64,000 nt of DNA from a virus. The stretch covers positions 62,001-126,000 of the IMG/VR virus record IMGVR_UViG_3300026488_000015, one strand, 5' to 3'. This document shows positions 16,705 to 24,006 of this stretch, one piece after another. A program made the position numbers and the translations under genes. The notes under the pieces were generated by a model. It searched no databases and was not told the DNA's origin. It saw only the letters and a program-made list of their open reading frames with translations. Numbering within the stretch: position 1 is the stretch's first letter; each line of letters starts with the position of its first letter.

Positions 16705-18645
16705 CTAAAAATTGCTAGGTCCTTCAAACCCTTGACCTCCGCCACCTGCATCGTGGATATCGAATCCGTTAAAATTCGTTGGACTCTGTGGTTTGTCTTC
16801 AAGCTCATCATTAAACCCAAGGTCGAAAAAGGCACTCATTGATTCCTGATTCACATCCTCTGCCTTCTTTTGTGCTTCAATAAGAGAAATCATACCTTGG
16901 AAGTCATCAAAGTTTTTTATCTCCAAGAATACAGCAAATGTAAGAGCTAGAGCCATTGCCATATCATCCTTGTAACCTTCTTCTGCACTGAATGAACCAT
17001 TACTCTTTTCGATGAAAGAAAATAATTGATTCACGGTTAATTCGTCCTGAATGATAAGCTTACCCTCTTCAATGAATTTTTTCATAAACGATAGAATCTG
17101 CTTCTTTGTTCTCGTAGTGGTCCTAAAACCTTGTATTTTTTTATGCGATTCTTTGTATATATTTTCGTACTCGTAGTGATAGAATAGAGCATCCACGATA
17201 GTCTGGTCAAGATTATTCTCAACGACTACCAAAGCCTCATTGTAATACATACCAAGGTCGAATACTTTTGATGGAGCCGTTAGATACGATTCCTGAAGAT
17301 TCGCACAGGCTACTTGTTTAAAAGGAAGACCAGTCACATCGATTACCTGAATACCAGCATCATCGATACCATCTTTCTTAGGGTCCACTGTTAGGATATA
17401 ATGCTTACCCGGTTCGGGTTCATTAAAGATTCGTAGACCTTGAAAAATGTTATTAAATGTTATTTCGTCCTCTTCAACCCACGATAACGATTTTAGTACT
17501 GAACCAGTGATTAGTGTAGCAGAAGAACCTAAAAATTCCCCTCCAAAGTTTTGTTCGAAATACATTTGAGAAAATTTAGCTACTGTCTCGCTTCTGAAAT
17601 CATCATTTGTTTTAGGTGAACCATCTTTATTGAAACGGGGAACGCTTGTCCACGATGCTTCTGATAAAAGATACCCATTAATACCAGTATTGAAATTTAC
17701 TGTATATACATTGTCATTCAATGCAACAGAATCAATCTGCTTAGGCATACTGTCAAGGTTGTATAGCTCTTGTACTGTCATATTCTTAGCACCGATTTTG
17801 ATATTTTCATTCTCTTTGAAATCTTTAACGGCTTTCTTACGAGCACCTTTAACGAGAGCATAGAAATGATTCATACCACCAGCAGTACTCGATAGAATAG
17901 CTTGTGAATTTTGTAGAGCGGCCTGAGCAGGGAAAACTGAATCTGAAAATTCTTCCCATAACCCATTCTTAATAAAGGCAACCTCATCCACATAAAGGAT
18001 ATGAATAGAGTAACCACGAAATGAATCTGAAGATGTAGCTGATGTAAGAACTCTCGTTCCATTATCGAATTCGATTGATTGTTTATTCCATACAGTAACA
18101 CCTGATTGAAGCCAAATAGGTAATTCTAAAAAGATTTTCTTAATCTTATCTAGTACCTCAGTTGATAGTTTTTGTACATTGGCAGCGATACCAATATTGA
18201 TATTCGGGAAGAACATTGCTTTCCATAATAGATATATAGCCGTTGTAACGGTCTTGCCTGACTGTCTAGGAAAGAATAATACAACATCTTCACCAGTCAA
18301 ATAAGCATCTTCAGCATCTTCTTGATATTGTCTAGGTTCTGGTCTTGTGATACCAGTTCTATTAACAACTTTACAATAATGTTTTCGGAAGTATTTGAAG
18401 TCGTTCATACAATGATAAATTTCATTTTTGTGTACTTCGGTAAGTGCGAGTTTTGTGTCTGTTTTCTTCATAGTCTTAGCACCATTGTACGAAATCTTTG
18501 AACCAAAAGCATCCACATAGAATCCTTCATCGTTCGTTTTCATATCAATTTTCACTAAGATAGCATCTTTCTCTCTATCAGTAAGCTCAGAGCCTTTTTT
18601 ATCTGCTAGAGCGTCGAATAAACCCTTTTCAGTAGGTTCTTGCAT
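16705..18645 (-). CDS. terL: Terminase large subunit, gp17-like
   Basis: 646 residues from the ATG at 18645, which has a good ribosome site (AAAGGAAA); an upstream in-frame ATG at 18678 overlaps the preceding gene. The ATPase domain has Walker A FFPRQSGKT (about 124-132), Walker B ILYVDE (about 216-221) and coupling motif SSTAGG (about 252-257). The RNase H-type nuclease domain has acidic residues at YILTVDP (D421), VVENN (E476) and YKDD (D560/D561). Length and motifs match T4 gp17, the headful packaging motor. No small terminase is recognisable nearby. The C-terminal 40 residues are Gly/Asp/Asn-rich. Confidence 0.95.
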   Translation of the reverse strand: MQEPTEKGLFDALADKKGSELTDREKDAILVKIDMKTNDEGFYVDAFGSKISYNGAKTMKKTDTKLALTEVHKNEIYHCMNDFKYFRKHYCKVVNRTGITRPEPRQYQEDAEDAYLTGEDVVLFFPRQSGKTVTTAIYLLWKAMFFPNINIGIAANVQKLSTEVLDKIKKIFLELPIWLQSGVTVWNKQSIEFDNGTRVLTSATSSDSFRGYSIHILYVDEVAFIKNGLWEEFSDSVFPAQAALQNSQAILSSTAGGMNHFYALVKGARKKAVKDFKENENIKIGAKNMTVQELYNLDSMPKQIDSVALNDNVYTVNFNTGINGYLLSEASWTSVPRFNKDGSPKTNDDFRSETVAKFSQMYFEQNFGGEFLGSSATLITGSVLKSLSWVEEDEITFNNIFQGLRIFNEPEPGKHYILTVDPKKDGIDDAGIQVIDVTGLPFKQVACANLQESYLTAPSKVFDLGMYYNEALVVVENNLDQTIVDALFYHYEYENIYKESHKKIQGFRTTTRTKKQILSFMKKFIEEGKLIIQDELTVNQLFSFIEKSNGSFSAEEGYKDDMAMALALTFAVFLEIKNFDDFQGMISLIEAQKKAEDVNQESMSAFFDLGFNDELEDKPQSPTNFNGFDIHDAGGGGQGFEGPSNF

Positions 18646-18655
18646 AGTATTTCCT

Positions 18656-19348
18656 TTAGTTGTTCCAGTAGTTAGCAAAATCTTTCTTTGCTTTATCTAA
18701 TTCTTTGTCTATCTTATCAAAAACTTTCATAACTTTTTTAAGCATAGATAGTTCCTTTTTTGAATCTTTAATCTCTGTTTGGTATTCTACTATTCTTTCT
18801 TTAGTTGTTATTATATAATCTTCGAGATAACCTATATTAGCTATTCTTATTTCGGTTCGTTTCTTTAGCTTCTGCTGGAATGCTTTTACTGGATATTCAG
18901 TATCGTTCCTTAAACCCGACCTTAGTTCTTCTATTTCTTCCTTGTATTTTTTAATATTTTTTAATTCAGTTTCAATACCACTATCTGCTGAGTGTTGGTG
19001 GTGCTCAGTCTTCTCTATATCAAGTACCACACTCTCTCTGTCTTCATAAGGTTTTGATTCTTTGGGTAACTTGAATTTTTTAAGTAGCTTCTTCTTTTCT
19101 TCTTTCAAAAAATCTCTTAGCTCCAGTGAGTGTAAATCGCCAGCATATAAAGTTTTGCTTTTACTACTACTGGAATAATCGCTCTTATTTCGAAAAGCAC
19201 TAGATATTTGTGTAGAATGTGCATCTTTAACTTTCTTCTGAGCTATCTTAGAGAAATCTTGCTTTGAAGAATCAACACCGTATCTAGCCATCATATCTTC
19301 TATTTCTTTCTTTGACATTTCTGTTATTAAATCTTTAAAATTCTTCAT
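18656..19348 (-). CDS. Predicted packaged protein with capsid-targeting N-terminus (Lys-rich coiled coil)
   Basis: 230 residues. The N-terminus MKNFKDLITE has the tag shared by the small late proteins here and resembles the T4 capsid-targeting sequence MKTYQEFIAE; cleavage by the prohead protease would follow ITE. The mature part is highly charged and Lys-rich with long coiled coils (about 85-225), like DNA-associated internal head proteins. The start overlaps the end of the 19345 gene, and the stop overlaps the terminase leader. Function after delivery is unknown. Confidence 0.6.
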   Translation of the reverse strand: MKNFKDLITEMSKKEIEDMMARYGVDSSKQDFSKIAQKKVKDAHSTQISSAFRNKSDYSSSSKSKTLYAGDLHSLELRDFLKEEKKKLLKKFKLPKESKPYEDRESVVLDIEKTEHHQHSADSGIETELKNIKKYKEEIEELRSGLRNDTEYPVKAFQQKLKKRTEIRIANIGYLEDYIITTKERIVEYQTEIKDSKKELSMLKKVMKVFDKIDKELDKAKKDFANYWNN

Positions 19349-19593
19349 AGTAATCCCATCTCCTTTATTTGAAAAAGTTGTTTTCCTTGAGCCTTGACTA
19401 CTAATTGTTTACCATCATAAGAAAACATTATTTCATCGTTGTTCCAATAGAAAGTTGTTGAGCCTTTCTTCTCAATCTTACCGTGTTCGCCGTCAATCCA
19501 TCTAGTAAATGATTTAGCGAAATCATTTTTGTTTACTTTATAAGATAGACCTTCATTAATAATATTTTCAGCTATTTGTTTGAATGTTACCAT
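19345..19593 (-). CDS. Small predicted packaged protein with N-terminal tag
   Basis: 82 residues. It starts MVTFKQIAENIINEGL; the INEGL segment recurs in other tagged proteins here (NEGLF, NEGLW, KEGLF) and would be the cut site. The mature 65 residues are a compact beta-rich basic domain (TFYWNNDEIMFSYDGKQLVV). Its start lies 7 bases inside the 19587 gene. Likely an internal head protein; activity unknown. Confidence 0.6.
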   Translation of the reverse strand: MVTFKQIAENIINEGLSYKVNKNDFAKSFTRWIDGEHGKIEKKGSTTFYWNNDEIMFSYDGKQLVVKAQGKQLFQIKEMGLL

Positions 19594-19874
19594 TTGCCAT
19601 CGTTCTCTTCAGCTTCTTCAGCGTTAAAACCATAGTTCTTGATTTCTTCTCTGATAATGTCATCTATATTTCCGATTGTGGTGTTCACTTCATTAAGAGG
19701 TGAAGCAACTTCATTCTTTAGACCTAACATTTTCATAATCTCTCTAAGGTCTTCCAAATCTTCTTGTATATCAACCATTAAATCTTCGTAGTACTCAGCC
19801 ATTTCAAATTCTTCAACATCTTTGATGTCTTCATCACGAATATCTGCTTCAGCTATATTTTTAAAACTTCTCAT
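19587..19874 (-). CDS. Acidic predicted packaged protein with N-terminal tag
   Basis: 95 residues, strongly acidic. It starts MRSFKNIAEAD, so cleavage would follow IAE, exactly the T4 internal-protein site sequence. The remainder is helical and Glu/Asp-rich (EDLMVDIQEDLEDLREIMKM). It is first in a transcript (19587, 19345, 18656, terminase) behind a perfect late box at 19898-19905. It could be an acidic internal protein or a DNA-mimic effector; nothing decides between these. Confidence 0.55.
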   Translation of the reverse strand: MRSFKNIAEADIRDEDIKDVEEFEMAEYYEDLMVDIQEDLEDLREIMKMLGLKNEVASPLNEVNTTIGNIDDIIREEIKNYGFNAEEAEENDGKW

Positions 19875-19896
19875 ATTCTTCTCCGAATGTTTATTG

Positions 19897-20238
19897 TTAT
19901 TTATAGACTTCTGCTAGTCCAAGACTAAGAAGTTCTTCATTTATATCTGTCTCTTCAACGAACACAACACCTAAATATCTACCATATTTACCTTGTTTGT
20001 CTTTTGTTGTCTTAATGAATATTTCTTTGTTCATTTCATAAGCAAGATACAATCTCTCTCTTAAATAGTCACGAGAAATAATCCCTGATTCGTACTCATC
20101 ACCTCGAAGTTCTGGTGTATCAATACCTAATAATCTAATTGTTTCGTGTTTATAGATTCCGAAACCCAAATCTAAAATAACTTGAATTGTGTCACCATCA
20201 TATATTTTGACAATTTCTTTTACTCGGTATGTGTACAT
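19897..20238 (-). CDS. Staphylococcal nuclease-like endonuclease
   Basis: 113 residues, a minimal SNase/OB-fold domain. Catalytic landmarks are VKIYDGDTIQV (D14, D16 near calcium), IRLLGIDTPELRG (R35, D40, E43) and GKYGRYLG (R87). The family cuts DNA or RNA with calcium. There is no signal peptide and no capsid-targeting tag, so it acts in the infected cell or enters the virion another way. It shares a divergent TATAAATATTTATA late promoter with the + strand gene at 20281. It could degrade host nucleic acid late or process packaging intermediates. Confidence 0.8.
   Translation of the reverse strand: MYTYRVKEIVKIYDGDTIQVILDLGFGIYKHETIRLLGIDTPELRGDEYESGIISRDYLRERLYLAYEMNKEIFIKTTKDKQGKYGRYLGVVFVEETDINEELLSLGLAEVYK
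19898..19905 (-). promoter_or_regulatory. T4-like late promoter box
   Basis: Exact TATAAATA on the - strand, 23 bases before the 19587-19874 gene; it heads the transcript leading to the terminase. Confidence 0.75.
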
Positions 20239-20250
20239 TGCTGACTCCTT

Positions 20251-20264
20251 TATAAATATTTATA
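20251..20264. promoter_or_regulatory. Divergent late promoter, overlapping TATAAATA boxes
   Basis: TATAAATATTTATA is a perfect 14-base palindrome that reads TATAAATA on both strands. It lies between the nuclease gene (start 20238, -) and the internal-protein gene (start 20281, +), so one element can fire late transcription in both directions. Confidence 0.7.
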
Positions 20265-20280
20265 AACTACGGAGAACACA

Positions 20281-20862
20281 ATGAAATTCACAGAATTTAT
20301 AGCTGAACAAGATTTAACAGAAGAAACAGAAGATAAAATATCGATAATGATGTATATGATAGAAAATGATTCTATTCTTACGGAGAGTGATTTAGAAAAT
20401 CTTACAGAAGCACAAGAACTATTAATCATTGAAGGTGTACACGATTGGTTAAAGAAAACGGGGTTAAAACTTCATAAGGGTAACGGTATTATCGACTATG
20501 TGATTCAGTTTAGTAAAGGTGCAGGAAAACTTATAATGGCAGCATTTAAGAATGATAAAGAAGAAGTGAAGAGAATTGCAGGTACATTAAAGAAAGAACA
20601 AGTGATTGACTTTTTGTTAAAATTAGATATGGCAACGATACATATTGTTACTGGAACTATACACCGTATAGATGCTTGGACAGGATGGGATTTATCAGCG
20701 AATCTAAATGCTCTTGCTAAGAAAGCAGAAAGTTCATTACATACATTTTATAAAGCTATGAAATCTGTAAAAGATTCGTTATTATCTGTGCTAGACGGCG
20801 ATAAACAAAAAAGAATGATGAAATTAGCAGATAAAATAGAAAATAATCTTCCAGATTTATAG
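20281..20862 (+). CDS. Predicted packaged protein with T4-like capsid-targeting sequence
   Basis: 193 residues, one of only three + strand genes. It starts MKFTEFIAEQ; EFIAE is identical to the core of the T4 capsid-targeting sequence, and cleavage would follow IAE. The mature protein is mostly alpha-helical, with an acidic N-terminal third and a basic remainder. A stretch around residues 115-150 (IDFLLKLDMATIHIVTGTIH) is hydrophobic enough to contact membrane or pack as a core helix. It ends in a perfect bidirectional terminator hairpin. Function after injection is unknown. Confidence 0.65.
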   Translation: MKFTEFIAEQDLTEETEDKISIMMYMIENDSILTESDLENLTEAQELLIIEGVHDWLKKTGLKLHKGNGIIDYVIQFSKGAGKLIMAAFKNDKEEVKRIAGTLKKEQVIDFLLKLDMATIHIVTGTIHRIDAWTGWDLSANLNALAKKAESSLHTFYKAMKSVKDSLLSVLDGDKQKRMMKLADKIENNLPDL

Positions 20863-20874
20863 GAAGATTATTTT
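20840..20874. terminator. Bidirectional hairpin terminator
   Basis: AAAATAATCTTCC and GGAAGATTATTTT form a perfect 13-bp stem with a 9-base loop, A-rich on one side and T-rich on the other. It overlaps the end of the + strand gene and lies just before the convergent endolysin stop at 20881, so it can stop transcription from both sides. Confidence 0.8.
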
Positions 20875-20880
20875 ACTGAG

Positions 20881-21330
20881 CTAAGGCTTAACGAGTTCGA
20901 AATGCGGTAAATCATCAAAACTCTGGTCTCTAAATGTATCATCTCCATCCCAATCTAACCCAAAACGAACCTTGTGATTAATGGCACCTTGAGCATATAA
21001 ATCTTCTGATATTGCTTTAACCATACCCATCATCATATAAAATCTAGCATTGTCTTTAGTGTTATTACTAAAAGCATTTGAACCTTTCTTGTACGGCATA
21101 ATATCTACTGCGTAAGAAAAACCATCACCTTTATCTTGATGTTTAGATTTCTTTTTGATACCATCAAGCTTTGAACGGCCTTCGTTAAATAACATTTGTT
21201 GTCGTTCTTCAGTTCTAAGACCTTCGAGGACACTAAAATCGTAAAACTTAATGAGGACATTAAGAATTGCTTGAATGTCTTCGTGGCAAGTAACTAGTTG
21301 AGCTTCTGATTTTCTTCCAAAATTATACAT
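20881..21330 (-). CDS. Endolysin, M15 (VanY-like) peptidase
   Basis: 149 residues, a single M15 peptidase domain typical of phage L-Ala-D-Glu endolysins. Zinc ligands are visible: H64 in SKHQDKGDG, D76 in SYAVDIMPY and H143 in DDLPHFELV, with a preceding GLRTEERQ strand-helix. It cuts the peptide part of murein at lysis. No signal peptide, so it needs a holin; none was identified, although several tiny membrane proteins lie elsewhere. It is last in the late transcript of tagged proteins starting at 24668. The tape measure carries the same enzyme family. Confidence 0.88.
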   Translation of the reverse strand: MYNFGRKSEAQLVTCHEDIQAILNVLIKFYDFSVLEGLRTEERQQMLFNEGRSKLDGIKKKSKHQDKGDGFSYAVDIMPYKKGSNAFSNNTKDNARFYMMMGMVKAISEDLYAQGAINHKVRFGLDWDGDDTFRDQSFDDLPHFELVKP

Positions 21331-21338
21331 ATTATCCT

Positions 21339-21929
21339 CTATTTTTTAAGTTTCTTTAAAAACTTTAATGATGGTAAGAATACCATTTCGATTGTCTTAC
21401 CTCTTTTAGAAGCAGATACAGTAAATTCTTCTGTTTCAAATTCTAATTCGTTATAATCTTTATCAAGAATTTTCTCTTTCATACCACCTTTCTCTAAAGC
21501 AGCAGCAAGTTTCATTAACCAACCTCTTGGTGGTTTAGATACATCGATGAAAATTTCTTTAGCATCATCTGTGTCCATCCAAATCGGGTCATCTTTTCTT
21601 ACTAATTTGTTTGTCTTACCAAAATTCTTATTGATTGAATCAACAACTTTCGCTACAGATTCAGCAGGTAAAGAACCTACATCAGCACCTTCTGTTAGTG
21701 AAACTGACCAAGACTTTGTGTATTTTTTAAATTTAGTAGGAATTTCAATTATACTATCATCAGCATAACTCCAATCTTTGTCTTTTAAACCATATTGCTT
21801 AAGACTATCTATGAAATAGAAAAAGTCATCATTTTCTTGTTCTTGTCCATCTGAATAAGTGCCAATTAAGTCACTCACATTTACTTTTAATGTTTTCTCT
21901 TCATTTACGAATTTACTAAATTTTATCAT
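21339..21929 (-). CDS. Predicted packaged protein, MIKFSKFVNE tag
   Basis: 196 residues. It begins with the tag MIKFSKFVNE; the first 30 coding bases are identical to those of the next gene upstream (21929-22327). The mature part is alpha/beta and charged, with a conserved-looking SVSLTEGADVGSLPAESVAK middle and a Lys-rich end. Nothing enzymatic is recognised. Its ATG overlaps the previous stop. Predicted to be packed in the head, cleaved after VNE and injected. Confidence 0.6.
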   Translation of the reverse strand: MIKFSKFVNEEKTLKVNVSDLIGTYSDGQEQENDDFFYFIDSLKQYGLKDKDWSYADDSIIEIPTKFKKYTKSWSVSLTEGADVGSLPAESVAKVVDSINKNFGKTNKLVRKDDPIWMDTDDAKEIFIDVSKPPRGWLMKLAAALEKGGMKEKILDKDYNELEFETEEFTVSASKRGKTIEMVFLPSLKFLKKLKK

Positions 21930-22327
21930 TATGATTCTCCATTTTCGTGTTTAAATATTCTAATGTATGCTTTACCATCATTTTTCTTAGCGAACTCATT
22001 ACTAGCACTAAAAGAAAATTCAGTACCATCAGCAGTGAAAGTACCTTCTACATCTTCTGCTTTAGAAGCACTGTTTTGTTTGAATTTATATTTCTTTAAG
22101 AAATTTGTAAGTTCAACTTTTTGTTCATACGAAAATTCACCTTCAACAAACTGCCATAAATTGATACTTACACCATCCATACTACGAACTTTATCTTGTA
22201 GTTTACCTTTAGGTTTCATTCCAATCTTTTTTAATGCTAGAACTATAACTGACTCAACAAAATCCCAATCATCATCTTTCTTTGGGCTAAAAAGACCTTC
22301 ATTTACGAATTTACTAAATTTTATCAT
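21929..22327 (-). CDS. Predicted packaged protein, MIKFSKFVNE tag (small)
   Basis: 132 residues. The tag MIKFSKFVNEGLFSPKK shares the NEGLF cut-site extension with other members (KEGLFSKK at 23683, NEGLW at 22338). The mature part of about 115 residues is basic, with a helical first half and a beta-rich second half (GTFTADGTEFSFSASNEF). Unknown activity; the shared leader with neighbours is the informative feature. Confidence 0.6.
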   Translation of the reverse strand: MIKFSKFVNEGLFSPKKDDDWDFVESVIVLALKKIGMKPKGKLQDKVRSMDGVSINLWQFVEGEFSYEQKVELTNFLKKYKFKQNSASKAEDVEGTFTADGTEFSFSASNEFAKKNDGKAYIRIFKHENGES

Positions 22328-22337
22328 TTTGTTTCTC

Positions 22338-22880
22338 CTATACCTTTATATTCCAAAAAGCAAAAACTAATTCTTTGCCGTTTGCATCTTTTGCCATTAT
22401 TTCTGTATCAGCGTGTTTCTTATCGAGTTTTTGTTTTTGAACTGTAACAACTGTATCTTTAATAAGTTTTACATTTGTTTCGTATTCAAAATCAATCTTT
22501 TCGCCTTTCGCTAAAGTTACTTTTGTTTCGCCTTTAGTAATACTCTTCATAATATCTCTTGTATCAAAGAAAATTCCATTAGGGTTACCAACCCAATCTC
22601 TATTATGTTTGGCTTCTAACTTTCTCCACTCACTCCAAGGCATATTGATTGTTTTACCTGATTTATAATCAAGTAGTTCAATAGTTTCTTTTCCTAGTTT
22701 CGTCTTCTTATATAGTACATCGGGTATTACTTTAGCACTTTCTGATTTACCAATAGTTACAGACTCGCCTACATCGTGTTCATCATAAATTGACATACTT
22801 CTATCTAATTTATTTTTGAACCAAGACCAAAGACCTTCGTTTATATTGCTTTCTGATACGAACTCGCTAAATTTTATCAT
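22338..22880 (-). CDS. Predicted packaged protein, MIKFSEFVSE tag
   Basis: 180 residues. It starts MIKFSEFVSESNINEGLWSW, with two possible cleavage sites (VSE and INE). The mature part is a basic, beta-rich protein with SWSEWRK-type and RDIMKSITKGETKVTLAKGE segments and a C-terminal VFAFWNIKV strand. No family recognised. Same late transcript as the surrounding tagged genes. Confidence 0.6.
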   Translation of the reverse strand: MIKFSEFVSESNINEGLWSWFKNKLDRSMSIYDEHDVGESVTIGKSESAKVIPDVLYKKTKLGKETIELLDYKSGKTINMPWSEWRKLEAKHNRDWVGNPNGIFFDTRDIMKSITKGETKVTLAKGEKIDFEYETNVKLIKDTVVTVQKQKLDKKHADTEIMAKDANGKELVFAFWNIKV

Positions 22881-22898
22881 TTTGTTTCTCCTATTTAA

Positions 22899-23201
22899 TT
22901 ACTTTAATCTTACCCATATCATTTTAATATCTTCAACTTCTATATTAACGAACTTTTGGTCGTTCCCGTCCACAGCTTTAATGGGTTTCAAAGACCTGAT
23001 ATTTTTTTCGTCTCTTTCCGTAAATACTCTTGAGCTTTGGATGCTACCATCTTCATCTTTGTATTCTACTTCACCAAACCAGCCTGTCCCATCAGTAGTC
23101 ATTACTTCTTTAAAACCATAGTTGTCCTTAGTCACTAAGTACATTTCTGATGCTTCATTTATTGCCTCATTGTCGTGAGTATATTCGCTAAATTTTTTCA
23201 T
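22899..23201 (-). CDS. Predicted packaged protein, MKKFSEYTHDNE tag
   Basis: 100 residues from the ATG at 23201, which overlaps the upstream stop and has a strong ribosome site (AAAGGAGA); an in-frame ATG at 23228 lies inside the upstream gene. It begins MKKFSEYTHDNEAINEASE, a divergent tag with a possible cut after INE. The mature part is a small beta-rich domain (GWFGEVEYKDEDGSIQSSRV) of unknown role. Confidence 0.5.
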   Translation of the reverse strand: MKKFSEYTHDNEAINEASEMYLVTKDNYGFKEVMTTDGTGWFGEVEYKDEDGSIQSSRVFTERDEKNIRSLKPIKAVDGNDQKFVNIEVEDIKMIWVRLK

Positions 23202-23686
23202 TAGTCTTCTCCTTTTGTGTTTTTCCAATCTAAATTTAATTCTTCTGTGTATTCTTCTTGAACAAAGAAATCTATATCATCTAAATCTTCAATATCTAAA
23301 GTATTTATATCATAATCTTCTAAATCGTAGCTTAATGTGATATGAGGAATGTAATCAGGGAAATCATAAGTACCATCGTATTCTTTCATAAGATATTCGT
23401 GTCTTGCTTTTAAATCAGGAGAATCTAACTGCAGTACAAGTACTTTTGTGTCACCCTCAAAGATTTTAAATGAGTGTAGTGGTGTATCGTATTGAACTTT
23501 TCCAGCTGACTCATAGCCCTCAAGCTTTGAACGGCTAAACATAATAGTTGTATGGTAATCTGTATTGATATTAGGAATATCGTTATCTTTACAGAATTCC
23601 TCTAAACCCTTTTCAACATCTTTCGAGAAGCGACCACCAACATAGGTACCTTTCTTCTCTTCATTACAAAATTCTGAAAATCTCAT
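23201..23686 (-). CDS. acb1: Acb1-like 2H phosphoesterase with capsid-targeting N-terminus
   Basis: 161 residues. It starts MRFSEFCNEE, the head tag. The rest follows the T4 57B/Acb1 pattern: GTYVGGRFSKDV, DNDIPNINTDYHTTIMFSRS with the first HxT (H45, T47), VLQLDSPDLKARHEYLM, then TYDFPDYIPHITLSYDL with the second HxT (H115, T117). Acb1 proteins hydrolyse the cyclic oligonucleotides used by CBASS defence. The visible novelty is the tag: if packaged and cleaved, the enzyme would enter with the DNA and act at once. A general 2H RNA-end phosphoesterase role is the alternative. Confidence 0.8.
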   Translation of the reverse strand: MRFSEFCNEEKKGTYVGGRFSKDVEKGLEEFCKDNDIPNINTDYHTTIMFSRSKLEGYESAGKVQYDTPLHSFKIFEGDTKVLVLQLDSPDLKARHEYLMKEYDGTYDFPDYIPHITLSYDLEDYDINTLDIEDLDDIDFFVQEEYTEELNLDWKNTKGED

Positions 23687-24006
23687 CTATAACCCTTTTT
23701 ATTGATATATTCTATTGTAGTATCAGTTAATTTTGTTTTAATAGTATAGTACCAATTATCGTAAACTTTCGATTCAGAAGTCTTCTCTATTTCCCAATCA
23801 ATGTCGGGGAATTGTTTGCTTAATCTTCTCATATCTTTAATTACTACTTCAGACATATCGGTTCCATCACCTACAAGGTATTTCCCTTTTATGCTCCAAG
23901 AACCTACAATATCCGTAACTAGTCTTAAAATACTAGCAGTTTTATCATCTAATTTTGCTTTCTTACTAAATAATCCTTCCTTTATTAATTCGCTAAATGA
24001 TTTCAT
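23683..24006 (-). CDS. Predicted packaged protein, MKSFSELIKEGLF tag
   Basis: 107 residues. The leader MKSFSELIKEGLFSKKAKLD is closely parallel to that at 21929 (NEGLFSPKK); cleavage would follow IKE. The mature part of about 95 residues is alpha/beta and ends with TIKTKLTDTTIEYINKKGYR. No family recognised. Start and stop both overlap neighbours by a few bases, so it is tightly coupled in the transcript. Confidence 0.6.
   Translation of the reverse strand: MKSFSELIKEGLFSKKAKLDDKTASILRLVTDIVGSWSIKGKYLVGDGTDMSEVVIKDMRRLSKQFPDIDWEIEKTSESKVYDNWYYTIKTKLTDTTIEYINKKGYR

Noticed and set aside
19897-20238. Secreted nuclease
   Set aside because: No signal peptide; the sequence begins directly with the nuclease fold.
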